From Mesonia aquimarina (GTDB lineage Bacteria; Bacteroidota; Bacteroidia; Flavobacteriales; Flavobacteriaceae), in contig NZ_RCNV01000013.1 in NCBI RefSeq assembly GCF_003667275.1, positions 21,454 through 85,453 on the forward strand: a stretch of DNA of 64,000 bases, in the 5' to 3' direction. Positions within the stretch are counted from its first letter, which is position 1. Each line of letters starts with the position of its first letter. Made by a program: the position numbers and the translations under genes. This document shows positions 1-9,318 of this stretch, in pieces. The notes beneath the pieces were generated by a model. The model was not told where the DNA came from, made no database searches, and worked only from the letters and a program-made list of their open reading frames with translations.

Positions 1-210
1 GTGTTGGCAGAAGAATATAAAGAAAACGGGCCGTCATTTAATGTTTTTGCTTTGGGAGCAGTCCAAACTGAAATGTTAGAAGAAGCTTTTCCAGGTTATC
101 AAGCGCCGGTTTCTGCACGAGATATGGCAAATTATATTGGTGATTTTGCTTTAACGGGATATCAATTTTATAACGGAAAATTATTGCAGGTTTCTAATTC
201 TACTCCTTAA
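1..210 (+). CDS. SDR family oxidoreductase, C-terminal part (cut by window edge)
   Basis: The last 69 residues of a protein whose start lies before the window; the GTG at base 1 is probably an internal valine codon. The segment NVFALGAVQTEML followed by a region ending YNGKLLQVSNSTP resembles the C-terminal end of short-chain dehydrogenases/reductases (the stretch after the catalytic YxxxK helix, with the final strand and dimer tail). The catalytic residues and the Rossmann glycine motif are outside the window, so the substrate cannot be guessed. Its stop lies three bases before the ATG of the SprT-like gene, so the two are probably co-transcribed. Confidence 0.6.
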   Translation: MLAEEYKENGPSFNVFALGAVQTEMLEEAFPGYQAPVSARDMANYIGDFALTGYQFYNGKLLQVSNSTP

Positions 211-213
211 TTT

Positions 214-810
214 ATGAAAGAAATTCTTTCAAATTATATTCCTAAACGAGCCGTGGATCCTGCGTTTCAATTAATTGCCAGCTATAACATTCATCTCAAA
301 ATTGTAAACGAAAGAAAAACGCGCCATGGTGATTATCGTGAAGTAAATGGCGCACCGCAAATTACGGTTAATGCCAATCTAAATCCATATCGGTTTTTAA
401 TCACGTTAGTGCATGAAATTGCACATTTTATGGCCTTCAAAAAATATGGAAGATTTATAAAGCCGCACGGAAAAGAGTGGAAATACACCTTTCAACAATT
501 AATGCTGCCATTTATTAATCCAAGTATTTTTCCATCTCGGTTATTACCAATTATAGCTAATCATTTTAAAAATCCATCAGCAAGTAGCGATACAGATGCT
601 CGTCTTTCTGTTGCTTTGAAAGCTTATGATCCCGAAAATAATAAAAATTATATCTTTGAGATTCCGTTGGGAAGTACCTTTAGAATTTATAATGGTAAAG
701 TGTTTAAAAAAGGTAAAAAGCGTATAAAACGCTACGAGTGTGTAGAAATAAATACAGGAAAAATTTATATTTTTCAGCCTAATGCAGAAGTAGAATTAGT
801 GAAAACTTAA
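214..810 (+). CDS. SprT-like zinc metalloprotein
   Basis: 198 residues, with the zinc-metalloprotease motif HEIAHF at residues 67-72 (His67, Glu68, His71) and a likely third ligand in HGKEW (His85). This is the arrangement of SprT/SprT-like domains, seen in bacterial SprT and in eukaryotic Spartan, which cleaves DNA-protein crosslinks. The C-terminal third is basic (KKGKKRIKRYECV), which could fit nucleic-acid binding. There is no signal peptide, so a cytosolic protein is expected. It is packed between an SDR gene (3-bp gap) and manC (7-bp gap). The family assignment is firm from the motif; the substrate is inference. Confidence 0.8.
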   Translation: MKEILSNYIPKRAVDPAFQLIASYNIHLKIVNERKTRHGDYREVNGAPQITVNANLNPYRFLITLVHEIAHFMAFKKYGRFIKPHGKEWKYTFQQLMLPFINPSIFPSRLLPIIANHFKNPSASSDTDARLSVALKAYDPENNKNYIFEIPLGSTFRIYNGKVFKKGKKRIKRYECVEINTGKIYIFQPNAEVELVKT

Positions 811-817
811 GGGAATT

Positions 818-1897
818 ATGAATAAAAATTATTACGCAGTTATTATGGCCGGCGGTGTCGGTTCTAGATTTTGGCCATTGAGTAAACAATCCTTTCCGAA
901 GCAATTTCACGATATGTTAGGAACGGGAGAATCTTTACTTCAGAAAACTTATAGCCGACTTTCAAAATTAATTCCTTTAGAAAACATCTATATTCTAACC
1001 AATAGCTTGTATGAAGATTTGGTGAAAGAACAATTACCAAAAATAACACAAGAGCAAATTGTGCTGGAACCCGCTATGCGGAATACAGCACCGTGTATTC
1101 TATTGGCAGCTTTAAAAATTCAAAAGAAAAATAAAGATGCCCTAATGTTGGTGGCACCGAGTGATCATTGGATTGAAGACGAAAATGCTTTTATAGAAAA
1201 TTTGCAGATTAGTTACGATGCTTGCCAGCGTGAAGATATATTAATGACTTTAGGCATAAAACCAAGTTTTCCTAATACAGGTTACGGTTACATAAAGTAT
1301 GCTGAAAAAAGTGTGAGTCCGGTAAAAAAAGTACTTCAATTTACAGAAAAACCAGATTATAAAACGGCACAATCTTTTTTAGCTGAAGGCAATTATTTGT
1401 GGAACGCCGGAATATTTATTTGGAGTGTTTCTTCAATTACAAAAGCTTTTGAAAAATATAATTCAAAGATGTTTTCTCTTTTTGTAGAACACCTAGACCA
1501 TTTAAATACCGAAAAAGAACAATCGTTTTTAGCCAAAAAATATCAAGAAGCAGAAAATGTTTCTATTGACTATGCTATCATGGAAAAAGCACCAAATGTA
1601 TGTGTGCTTCCGGCTACTTTTGATTGGAATGATTTAGGTTCTTGGGGAGCGCTACACGAGCAAATGCCAAAAGATGAGAAACAGAATGTAGTGATTAATG
1701 CACAGTCTCACTTAGAAAATACTAATAACTCTATAATAAGAACTGAAAAAGGAAAAGTTGTAGTTGTAGATGGTTTAGAAGATTATATTGTTGTAGATAA
1801 TAAAGAAGTTTTGCTTATCTTTCCTAAAGGAAAAGAGCAGGATATAAAAAAGATACGCGCCACCATTCAAGAAAAGTTTGGCGACGAACTTGTATAA
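818..1897 (+). CDS. manC: Mannose-1-phosphate guanylyltransferase
   Basis: Makes GDP-mannose from mannose-1-phosphate and GTP for surface polysaccharides. The N-terminus carries the nucleotidyltransferase signature AGGVGSRFWPLS followed by FPKQF (about residues 11-30). VLEPAMRNTAP, TEKPD and YLWNAGIFIW are further family motifs in the expected order. At 359 residues it is the short form, with only the transferase and a short left-handed helix tail; the phosphomannose isomerase domain of bifunctional ManC/AlgA proteins is absent. It lies in a tight run after the SprT-like gene and 2 bp before a DUF389 gene. Confidence 0.93.
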   Translation: MNKNYYAVIMAGGVGSRFWPLSKQSFPKQFHDMLGTGESLLQKTYSRLSKLIPLENIYILTNSLYEDLVKEQLPKITQEQIVLEPAMRNTAPCILLAALKIQKKNKDALMLVAPSDHWIEDENAFIENLQISYDACQREDILMTLGIKPSFPNTGYGYIKYAEKSVSPVKKVLQFTEKPDYKTAQSFLAEGNYLWNAGIFIWSVSSITKAFEKYNSKMFSLFVEHLDHLNTEKEQSFLAKKYQEAENVSIDYAIMEKAPNVCVLPATFDWNDLGSWGALHEQMPKDEKQNVVINAQSHLENTNNSIIRTEKGKVVVVDGLEDYIVVDNKEVLLIFPKGKEQDIKKIRATIQEKFGDELV

Positions 1898-1899
1898 AA

Positions 1900-3330
1900 A
1901 TGACCACACCAGAAAATGACAAGCAACAGGAAGTAAACGAAAAACTTTCTAAAGACTTAAAAGGTACCGCAAAAAGCTTACGTAGTTTTTTACGGGAATT
2001 GCTGGATATTAGAAGTGACACCGATCGTGATTCAACTATTGAAGCCGTAAAAAAAGATATTCCTTTTAAAGGTCATAACGCTTGGATTTTGATATTCTCC
2101 ATATTTGTAGCTTCTATTGGCTTAAATGTAAGCAGTACAGCTGTTATTATTGGTGCAATGCTTATTTCACCATTAATGGGCCCAATTGTAGGAATTGGTC
2201 TTTCCGTGGCTATTAATGATATTGATACTTTACGTAGGTCACTTATTAATTTAGGTGTTATGGTCGGGCTAAGTGTGGTTACGGCATTTCTTTATTTTTG
2301 GATTTCACCACTTACTGGAAGCAATGCAGAGCTTGAAGCCAGAACTTATCCTACAATTCTTGATGTGTTAGTCGCTATTTTTGGTGGTTTAGCGTTGATT
2401 GTTGCAAAAACTAAAAAGGGAACCATAGCGAGTGTTATTTTTGGAGTAGCCATTGCTACTGCCTTAATGCCGCCATTATGTACAGTAGGTTATGGTTTAG
2501 CGGAAGGCAACCTTTCTGATGCCGGAGGAGCTTTGTATTTGTTTTCGATTAATGCAACTTTTATTGCCTTGTCAACTTTTGTGGTTGCTAAATTGTTAGG
2601 CTTTCCGTTGGTAAAATATGCTAATTCAAAAAGAAGAAAACGTATTGCTCAATTGGCTTCTGTTATTGCCATTATTGTTATGGTGCCAAGTGTGTATTTG
2701 TTTTATAATATGCTTCAAGAATCTTATTTTCGACAAGATGCTCGTAAATTCGTAGAAGAAGAATTGATGGTTTATAATGAGTCATTTTTACAAAAAAATT
2801 CGACAATTTTAGATTTTGATTCCGGTAACGATCCTAAAATTGAAGTTTCGTTTTTAGGTAAAGAAATTCCTTCTTCGGTTATAAATTTATGGCGAGAAAA
2901 GATGAAACGCTATAATAATTTAAACGGCACTTCGCTTATTATTCTTCAAAATGAAAACACAGAATCTTTTGATCAATTGCAATACATGCAAGAATTTAAA
3001 CGTCGAGATTCTATCAATTTATTAAACAAAGATGAGCGAATCGCATTTCTGGAACAACGCTTGTCCAAACTCTCACGATATGAGAATAAACAAATTCCGT
3101 TTGCTAGTATTTCTAAAGAAGCAAAGATAAACTACGAAGGTTTACAAAGTTTTAGTTATGCATCAAAATTAGTTTCGACTTTTGATAAAGTGGATACAAT
3201 TCCAGAATTTAATGTTTCTTGGATAAAAGAAATATCAGCGGGAGAAAAACAACGAAATGAAGCTAAATTAAAAGAGTGGCTGGCGTATAAGTTAAATTTA
3301 GATACCTTAGTGGTACAAAGCGCAAATTAA
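1900..3330 (+). CDS. DUF389 integral membrane protein
   Basis: 476 residues. After a charged N-terminal segment of about 60 residues come roughly six hydrophobic helices (residues about 60-265), including the DUF389 hallmark region SSTAVIIGAMLISPLMGPI. The last 200 residues are hydrophilic (KNSTILDFDSGNDPKIEVSF) and probably form a soluble domain. DUF389 proteins have no established biochemical role. The gene starts 2 bp after manC and is the last of the plus-strand run; the following 90 bp hold no clear terminator. Confidence 0.85.
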   Translation: MTTPENDKQQEVNEKLSKDLKGTAKSLRSFLRELLDIRSDTDRDSTIEAVKKDIPFKGHNAWILIFSIFVASIGLNVSSTAVIIGAMLISPLMGPIVGIGLSVAINDIDTLRRSLINLGVMVGLSVVTAFLYFWISPLTGSNAELEARTYPTILDVLVAIFGGLALIVAKTKKGTIASVIFGVAIATALMPPLCTVGYGLAEGNLSDAGGALYLFSINATFIALSTFVVAKLLGFPLVKYANSKRRKRIAQLASVIAIIVMVPSVYLFYNMLQESYFRQDARKFVEEELMVYNESFLQKNSTILDFDSGNDPKIEVSFLGKEIPSSVINLWREKMKRYNNLNGTSLIILQNENTESFDQLQYMQEFKRRDSINLLNKDERIAFLEQRLSKLSRYENKQIPFASISKEAKINYEGLQSFSYASKLVSTFDKVDTIPEFNVSWIKEISAGEKQRNEAKLKEWLAYKLNLDTLVVQSAN

Positions 3331-3422
3331 ACAATCTATACTAATTAAATTTTTTAATCAGAAAATCATCCACAGGAAATAAATAAAAACTAGCATTTAT
3401 TCGCTGATGTTAGTATGGAGAT

Positions 3423-4187
3423 TTAAAGTCCTTTTAATTGTGCTTCTCTCACTTTTTTAAACAAATCTGAAGAATATACAAAGTCGGTTACAGCTTCATT
3501 TTCGGTTTTAAAAATCTCATCATTGGTTCCGCGCCAAGCTAAAACTCCTTTTTGTAAGAAAATAATATTTTCACCTATTTCTAATACAGAGTTCATATCG
3601 TGTGTATTGATTACGGTAGTTATATCATTTTCTCGCGTAATTTCTTGAATTAAATTATCTATTAAAATTGCTGTTTTAGGATCTAAACCTGAGTTTGGCT
3701 CATCACAAAATAAATATTTTGGTTTATTGACAATTGCACGCGCAATGGCAACACGTTTTTGCATTCCTCCACTAATTTCAGCCGGATATTTATGTGGAGC
3801 ATGATCAAGTTCTACACGTTTTAGAACTTCATCAACCCGCTCCATCATTTCATCTTTTTTCTGGTTGGTGAACATGCGTAGTGGAAACATTACATTTTCG
3901 GCAACCGTCATTGAATCAAATAAGGCGCCACCTTGAAAAACCATTCCCATCTCAGTACGCAGATTACGTTTTGCTTCTTGAGAAAGTGAAGAATAAGCTT
4001 TTCTGTTATATTCAATAGTGCCTTGTTCTGGTGTAAAAAGTCCTAAAAGGCATTTTAAAAAAACAGTTTTTCCTGAACCAGATTGACCAATAATTAAGTT
4101 GGTTTTTCCTTTGTAAAATTCAGTAGAAATTCCTTTCAAAATTTCTTCACCATTAAATCCTTTATGTAAGTCGTTTACTTTTATCAT
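3423..4187 (-). CDS. ABC transporter ATP-binding protein, MlaF type
   Basis: 254 residues from the ATG at 4187. Longer readings from 4247 would overlap the permease gene, whereas at 4187 the permease stop and this start share a base (TAATG), typical of translational coupling. Walker A is GQSGSGKT (34-41), the signature is ISGGMQKR, and Walker B is YLFCDEPNSGLD, with a switch His in NTHDMNS. FQGGALFDSMTV is typical of the Mla/phospholipid subfamily of ABC ATPases. With its permease it should move lipid between the membranes. No MCE-domain (MlaD) gene is adjacent. Confidence 0.9.
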   Translation of the reverse strand: MIKVNDLHKGFNGEEILKGISTEFYKGKTNLIIGQSGSGKTVFLKCLLGLFTPEQGTIEYNRKAYSSLSQEAKRNLRTEMGMVFQGGALFDSMTVAENVMFPLRMFTNQKKDEMMERVDEVLKRVELDHAPHKYPAEISGGMQKRVAIARAIVNKPKYLFCDEPNSGLDPKTAILIDNLIQEITRENDITTVINTHDMNSVLEIGENIIFLQKGVLAWRGTNDEIFKTENEAVTDFVYSSDLFKKVREAQLKGL

Positions 4188-4924
4188 TAGCTTAGCAATA
4201 ATTGAGTTAATACATAATTTACGATAATAAGTATTACGCTTGTCCATACAAAAGAAGTGGTACTGGCTTGACCAACTTCTAGTGCGCCGCCTTTCATATA
4301 ATACCCATGATATGCCGGAACGGTGGCTAGAATTAATGCAAAAAAGAAACTTTTTATAAATGCATAAGCTAGATGAAATGGAATAAAGTCAGATTGTAGT
4401 CCGCTTAAAAATGCTTCGCCAGAAATAAAACCGCCAAGAACGCCTGCCATATAAGCTCCCATAATTCCCATAAACATAGAAATAGCAATAACAAATGGAT
4501 AAAAAAGCATGGCAATAATTTTAGGGAAAATTAAATAGTTGGCAGAATTAATCCCCATAACTTCTAAAGCGTCAATTTGTTCCATAACGCGCATCGTTCC
4601 AATACTAGAAGTAATATAAGAACCTACTTTTCCCGCCATAATAATAGAAACAAACGTAGGAGAAAATTCTAAAATAATAGATTGTCTTGCTGTAAATGCT
4701 ATTAAACTTTTTGGAATTAACGGGTTATTTAAATTTAGCGCAGTTTGTATGGTTACTACACCACCAATAAAAAAGGAAATGAAAACAACGATCCCTAAGG
4801 AGTTTACCATTAAATCATCAATTTCCTTGAAAATTAATTGGCGTAAAACAGAAGCTTTGGTCATTCTTCTGAATATATTCTTAATCATGATGAAATATTG
4901 ACCTATATCTTGAAGGTATTTCAT
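4187..4924 (-). CDS. MlaE-type ABC transporter permease
   Basis: 245 residues with about five membrane helices. It matches the MlaE/YrbE (DUF140) family: SLGIVVFISFFIGGVVTIQTA near residue 45, LAGKVGS-like MAGKVGSYI, and EQIDALEVMGINSANYLI, the conserved cytosolic coupling segment. It is the first gene of the two-gene operon with the MlaF-type ATPase, overlapping it by one base. A TAnnTTTG-type box at 4953-4960 fits as its promoter, back to back with that of the PafA gene. The family is known to work in outer-membrane lipid asymmetry; direction and substrate here are inferred. Confidence 0.9.
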   Translation of the reverse strand: MKYLQDIGQYFIMIKNIFRRMTKASVLRQLIFKEIDDLMVNSLGIVVFISFFIGGVVTIQTALNLNNPLIPKSLIAFTARQSIILEFSPTFVSIIMAGKVGSYITSSIGTMRVMEQIDALEVMGINSANYLIFPKIIAMLFYPFVIAISMFMGIMGAYMAGVLGGFISGEAFLSGLQSDFIPFHLAYAFIKSFFFALILATVPAYHGYYMKGGALEVGQASTTSFVWTSVILIIVNYVLTQLLLS

Positions 4925-4952
4925 GTATTGAATTTTTGTAAAGCTAAAATAG

Positions 4953-4960
4953 CAAAAATA
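4953..4960 (-). promoter_or_regulatory. Bacteroidota -7 box for the Mla-type operon
   Basis: Minus-strand TATTTTTG, matching the TAnnTTTG consensus of Flavobacteriia, 28 bp before the permease ATG. The -33 element is not clear. Confidence 0.45.
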
Positions 4961-5011
4961 ATTGCCAAAGTATTTAACTTACAATTAATCTTTATTCGCG
5001 CTTACATTTAA

Positions 5012-5019
5012 TATTTTTG
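5012..5019 (+). promoter_or_regulatory. Bacteroidota -7 box for pafA
   Basis: TATTTTTG, 22 bp before the ATG at 5042, in an AT-rich region with TTTATTC about 20 bp upstream as a weak -33 candidate. Confidence 0.5.
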
Positions 5020-5041
5020 CATTCTTAAATTGAAATTTTAG

Positions 5042-6724
5042 ATGAAAAAATTAATTTTCCTTGTAAGTGTACTTTTCGTTTTTAGTCAATGTAAAACGCC
5101 GGTTGCTGTAGAAAAAAAACAAGAGAATAAAATACAGGATTCTCTAATTGTTGTAGCAAAAAAACCGAAGTTAGTAGTTGGTATCGTAGTAGACCAAATG
5201 CGTTATGATTATTTAACCCGCTTTTGGGATAATTTTGGTGATGATGGATTTAAACGTTTAGTAGAAGAGGGGTTTACTTGTAGAAATAATCATTTTAATT
5301 ATGTGCCTACCTATACCGGTCCGGGTCACGCTTCAGTTTATTCTGGAACTACGCCAGTAGGGCACGGAATTATATCTAACACTTGGTTTGATAAAAAAAT
5401 AAATAAATCGGTTTATTGCACTGAAGATAATAGTGTAAAAAGTATAGGTATAGCAAATGAAGCCGGCCAAATGTCTCCAAAGCGAATGATGACAACAAGT
5501 ATAGCTGATCAAAATAGATTACACACTCAATTTAAAGGGAAAACAATTGGGGTTGCCTTAAAAGATAGAGGAGCAATTCTTCCGGCCGGACACACGGCAA
5601 ACGCAGCATATTGGTTTTACGGGAAAGATCAAGGGAAATTTATAAGCAGCAGTTTTTATCAAAAAGAACTCCCGGTTTGGGTACAACAATTTAATGCCTC
5701 AGAAAAAGCAGATTCTTACTTAAAAAACTGGAATACCTTAAATCCAATTGAAAGATATACCGAAAGTGGACAAGATGTTAGTCGCTATGAATTTGGTTTT
5801 ATAGGAGAAGAAACACCAAGTTTTCCTTATGATTTAAAAAAATTAAGCAATGAAAATTCAGGTTTTGATATTTTAAAAACAACACCTTTTGGAAATAATT
5901 TAACAACCGATTTTGCTTTAACTGCGCTGGAAGAAGAAAATTTAGGAGCAGATGATTTTACAGATTTCTTGTGCATCAGTTATTCCAGTACAGATTATAT
6001 AGGTCATAATTTTGGGGTAAATTCTAAAGAAGTTCAGGACGCATATATTCGATTAGATCAAGATATTTCTCGTTTGCTTTCTACCTTAGATAAAAAAGTG
6101 GGAAAAGGAAATTATACTTTATTTTTAACATCAGATCACGGGGCAGTGCAGGTTCCTTCTTTTTTAGCAGATCAAAAAATTCCGGCTGGTTATTTTGACG
6201 TGGAAGCTTTTCAAAAAGCTGTTACTTCCTTTTTAGGGAAAGAATATGGCGTTACCGATTTGGTAAAAAACATTTCTAATAATCAAGTGTTTTTTGATTA
6301 CGAGCGTTTAGCTGAAGAAAATATCAATAGAACCGATTTAGAAAAAAACTTGGCACATTTTATATTGAATTTTTCTCATGTGTCAAAAACAATTACCCGA
6401 AGTGCTTTGAAAGAAAGTGAATTTTCTACGGGAACTTTTTCTTTAATTCAAAAAGGATTCCATCAAAAAAGAAGTGGAGATGTAGTTTTCATGTTAGATC
6501 CCGGTTATATTATTTATCCTGAAAAAGGTTCTACTCACGGAAGTGCTTTAAATTATGATACGCACGCACCGCTATTATTTTTCGGAAACGGAATTGAGCA
6601 AGGAGAAACTTATCAAAAAACTGAAATTACAGATATTGCACCCACAATCTCAGCATTATTGGGAATTGCTTTTCCAAATGGCGCAACCGGAAATGTGTTA
6701 CCTTTTGTATTTAAAAAGGACTAA
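5042..6724 (+). CDS. pafA: PafA-type alkaline phosphatase (lipoprotein)
   Basis: 560 residues. The N-terminus is a lipoprotein-like signal (FSQC, Cys17). The mature part follows the metal-dependent phosphatase PafA described from Elizabethkingia: Asp51 in VVDQMRYDYL, nucleophile Thr92 in TYTGPGHAS, Asn113, the Lys174/Arg176 pair in LKDRG, Asp and His in STDYIGHNFG, the TSDHGA pair, and the final His in STHGSAL. Spacing Asp-Thr-Asn (41 and 21 residues) equals that of the characterised enzyme. It should hydrolyse phosphomonoesters outside the cytoplasm to release phosphate. No Pho-box-like sequence was recognised upstream. Confidence 0.9.
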   Translation: MKKLIFLVSVLFVFSQCKTPVAVEKKQENKIQDSLIVVAKKPKLVVGIVVDQMRYDYLTRFWDNFGDDGFKRLVEEGFTCRNNHFNYVPTYTGPGHASVYSGTTPVGHGIISNTWFDKKINKSVYCTEDNSVKSIGIANEAGQMSPKRMMTTSIADQNRLHTQFKGKTIGVALKDRGAILPAGHTANAAYWFYGKDQGKFISSSFYQKELPVWVQQFNASEKADSYLKNWNTLNPIERYTESGQDVSRYEFGFIGEETPSFPYDLKKLSNENSGFDILKTTPFGNNLTTDFALTALEEENLGADDFTDFLCISYSSTDYIGHNFGVNSKEVQDAYIRLDQDISRLLSTLDKKVGKGNYTLFLTSDHGAVQVPSFLADQKIPAGYFDVEAFQKAVTSFLGKEYGVTDLVKNISNNQVFFDYERLAEENINRTDLEKNLAHFILNFSHVSKTITRSALKESEFSTGTFSLIQKGFHQKRSGDVVFMLDPGYIIYPEKGSTHGSALNYDTHAPLLFFGNGIEQGETYQKTEITDIAPTISALLGIAFPNGATGNVLPFVFKKD

Positions 6725-7569
6725 AATAATTTCGATTTAATTTTTTTCCATCGATATTTTCGAATCCATTTTCCTTCTTTTTCATTTACTAAAAAAGGAA
6801 GCTTATTTTTTTTCGCCTTAAAATATCCGGTTAAATAATCTTTTACCAAAGTAGGTTTTTTCTTCAGTAAGGCTAATTTAAGAGAGGCAATTAAAGTAAT
6901 TAGAAAACCATATCGGAGTTTGTAAAAAGCTTCGCCTTGCTTATATTTTGAAGAATTATTATAGGTTTCTCCGGTAGCACGAAGATGTTTCACTTTTAAA
7001 TTTTCATCAGTCTTAACGCTCCAACCGTAAAACTTTGCCAATAATTCATCTGCCGTGTCCCAACCCATAGAAGCTTTTAAGCCGCCAATTTGCTGAAAAC
7101 AATCTTTTCGGTAAGCTTTTAACGCTCCACGAATATGATCTTTATTGGTTAAGTTTTCAAGTTTCCAATGATCACCAGATTTAATGTAGCAAAACCCGCC
7201 AACCATTCCTGTTTTTTTATCTGCTGAAAAATGACTTGCAACTTTTTCGAGGTAATTTGAAGGGAAAATTAAATCTGCATCAAATTTACATACAACATCA
7301 TACTGATTATCTAGTTGTTCAAGTCCGTTTAGAAAAGCTTGAACAACTTTTCCGCCGGGCAAATGTGTGGGGGTAGAATTGTTATTGAAAAGTTTTACAA
7401 TTGAATTTTTTTTAGAAAATTCAGTTACTTTTTCAGCGGTTTTATCAGTAGAATTATCATTTACCACTAAAATTTTTTCGGGTAAATATGTTTGTTCTAT
7501 TAAAGATTGAAGCGTTTGTTGAATGCTTGCTTCTTCATTATGCGCTGGAATAATAATATAAAATCGCAT
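6721..7569 (-). CDS. Family 2 glycosyltransferase
   Basis: 282 residues from the ATG at 7569; the longer reading from 7599 would overlap the methyltransferase gene, and the GT2 fold begins directly at MRFYIIIPAHNEE. The GT-A features are visible: IIIPAHNEE at the start, VVNDNSTD, and a DxD motif in CKFDADLIF (about residue 100), followed by GGFCYIKSG and the acceptor-site-like GWDTADELLAKFYGW. It is the last gene of an operon with a methyltransferase (4-bp gap) and a KASIII-like synthase. Sugar and acceptor are unknown. Confidence 0.85.
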   Translation of the reverse strand: MRFYIIIPAHNEEASIQQTLQSLIEQTYLPEKILVVNDNSTDKTAEKVTEFSKKNSIVKLFNNNSTPTHLPGGKVVQAFLNGLEQLDNQYDVVCKFDADLIFPSNYLEKVASHFSADKKTGMVGGFCYIKSGDHWKLENLTNKDHIRGALKAYRKDCFQQIGGLKASMGWDTADELLAKFYGWSVKTDENLKVKHLRATGETYNNSSKYKQGEAFYKLRYGFLITLIASLKLALLKKKPTLVKDYLTGYFKAKKNKLPFLVNEKEGKWIRKYRWKKIKSKLF

Positions 7570-7573
7570 AGAT

Positions 7574-8098
7574 CTACTTTTTCCGCTCTGCGTAAACAAT
7601 ATAATAGCGCGGTGTGAACTTTCTAAGCAATGGGCGAATACCTATTTTTTTAACAGGGTTTGTCCATTTTTTTTGTGCTTTAATTTCCCAACCGGCTTTT
7701 TCTAAAAGCCAGTCAAATTGCCAATCTTCAAACTCATGATAATGCCGATCCCATGGATCAGTTTTACTTCGGTATGCAGACGAAAACCATAATTTTAACG
7801 GAACACTAGCAACTAATTTGCCGGCTTTAATCTCACTTAAAACATTAAATGGAGCTAGTAAGTGTTCAAATATTTCAAAAGCAGTAACAACATCTACATT
7901 TGCTTTTTGTACAGCTGCAAAATCTAGATCTAAGTCCTCTCCTTGCGTGTTTTCCACTTCGTACCCGGCGTTAATCATTATTTCGGAAAAAGGGTTTTTT
8001 ACACCTAAATCTAAAATTTTTTTTGGGGCTGGACTGACTTCTTCTAAAAATTCTAAGGTGTGTTTATAACGTTTGTTTGGGAAATTATTTTCGTACAA
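7574..8098 (-). CDS. Class I SAM-dependent methyltransferase-like protein
   Basis: 174 residues. KKILDLGVKNPFSEIMINAG (about residues 27-46) looks like motif I of the class I fold, though DLGVKNP lacks the usual GxGxG; ANVDVVTAFEIFEHLLAPF resembles the post-motif II/III region with the EIFEHL typical of the ubiE/COQ5-type group. It is shorter than most family members. It sits between the KASIII-like gene (5-bp gap) and a GT2 gene (4-bp gap), so all three probably act in one pathway. The substrate is unknown. Confidence 0.7.
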   Translation of the reverse strand: MYENNFPNKRYKHTLEFLEEVSPAPKKILDLGVKNPFSEIMINAGYEVENTQGEDLDLDFAAVQKANVDVVTAFEIFEHLLAPFNVLSEIKAGKLVASVPLKLWFSSAYRSKTDPWDRHYHEFEDWQFDWLLEKAGWEIKAQKKWTNPVKKIGIRPLLRKFTPRYYIVYAERKK

Positions 8099-8103
8099 AA
8101 TTT

Positions 8104-9165
8104 TTAGTATTGATAAACTAGAGCATTAATATTCATTCCGGCGCCAACACTTGCAAAAATAACAACATCTCCTTTTTCTAAGTGTTGACTTTTTATTTTT
8201 TTGCTTGTTACCAAGTCAAATAAAGTAGGTAGTGTAGCAACAGAGCTGTTGCCTAATTCAGCAATGCTCATCGGCATGATATGTTCAGGAGCCGCTTTGT
8301 CGAAGAGCTTATAAAAACGCTCACAAATGGCTTGATCCATTTTTTCATTAGCTTGATGAATAAAAATCTTTTTCAATTTTTCTATAGGAACGCCACTTTT
8401 ATCTAAACAACTTTTCATAGCTGTAGGAACGTGCGTTAATGCAAAATTGTAGATTTTTCTACCATTCATTTTTATGTAGCGTGTGGGCTGATTAAGCTCT
8501 TTATTATAAGATTCTTCAAAAGTTAAATAATATGCTTCATTGCGTGCGTAAGTAGCCGATTCGAAGGCTAAAATCCCGTCATTTTCTGTGTCGGTTTTTT
8601 CAATGATACTAGCACCGGCACCATCACTAAAAATCATACTATCACGATCGTGAACATCAACCACACGTGATAAGGTTTCAGCACCAATAACCAAGCATTT
8701 TTTTGCCATTCCAGCTTTTATAAATGCTTGTGCTTGGATAACACCCTCTAGCCAACCGGGACAGCCAAAAACAACATCATAGGCAACACAAGAAGGGTTA
8801 TTTATTTTCAATTTAAATTTAACACGAGTTGCTAAACTTGGTACGGCATCACTTTGGATATTATTGTGTTTTACATCACCAAAATTTTGAGCAACAATAA
8901 TATAATCTAGATTTTCAGGATCTATCTTGGCGTCTGCGATTGCCCGTTCTGCAGCGATAGCCGCAAGATCTGAAGTAGTTAATTCTTCATCGGCATAACG
9001 GCGTTCTTCTATACCTGTAATGGCCTTAAATTTTTTAATAATCAATTCATTAGAATCGGGAATAGCACTTCCATCCGGGTTTTTAAATTCGTGGTTTAAA
9101 AAATCAGTATTCTTAATACTTTTGGTAGGAATACAACTTCCTATTCCTGTTATTTTGATAGCCAT
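8104..9165 (-). CDS. 3-oxoacyl-ACP synthase III family protein
   Basis: 353 residues with a complete KASIII triad: Cys135 in FGCPGWLEG, His270 in FIHQAN, and Asn306 in ELGNSSVAT, in the expected order. GLEDGAGA-like SDGAGAS and the C-terminal VGAGMNINALVY are also typical. Such thiolase-fold enzymes condense an acyl-CoA with malonyl-ACP or join other acyl groups. It is the first gene of an operon with a methyltransferase and a glycosyltransferase, and is not beside fab genes, so a specialised lipid or glycoconjugate role is more likely than housekeeping FabH. The pathway is inference. Confidence 0.85.
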   Translation of the reverse strand: MAIKITGIGSCIPTKSIKNTDFLNHEFKNPDGSAIPDSNELIIKKFKAITGIEERRYADEELTTSDLAAIAAERAIADAKIDPENLDYIIVAQNFGDVKHNNIQSDAVPSLATRVKFKLKINNPSCVAYDVVFGCPGWLEGVIQAQAFIKAGMAKKCLVIGAETLSRVVDVHDRDSMIFSDGAGASIIEKTDTENDGILAFESATYARNEAYYLTFEESYNKELNQPTRYIKMNGRKIYNFALTHVPTAMKSCLDKSGVPIEKLKKIFIHQANEKMDQAICERFYKLFDKAAPEHIMPMSIAELGNSSVATLPTLFDLVTSKKIKSQHLEKGDVVIFASVGAGMNINALVYQY

Positions 9166-9318
9166 ATTTTAGCGTTGATAAATATTTGACAAACTAAGGA
9201 ATATATTTAAAAAATAGAGGTAAAAGCTTACTTTTATTTCAGAATTGTTATTCTATTATTTTAAAAGCTTTTATTTGATGAATCAATAAAATAAGATAAC
9301 AGTTTTTATCATAAATCA

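Noticed and set aside
3338..3416. ATACTAA ... TTAGTAT inverted repeat after the DUF389 gene
   Set aside because: Arms of 7 bases about 65 bases apart in AT-rich DNA are expected by chance and no T-tract follows.
4188..4247. Longer start for the Mla-type ATPase
   Set aside because: It would overlap the permease by 61 bases and adds residues unlike the family; the TAATG overlap is the better start.
7570..7599. Longer start of the GT2 gene
   Set aside because: It overlaps the methyltransferase end and precedes the GT2 fold start MRFYIIIPAHNEE.
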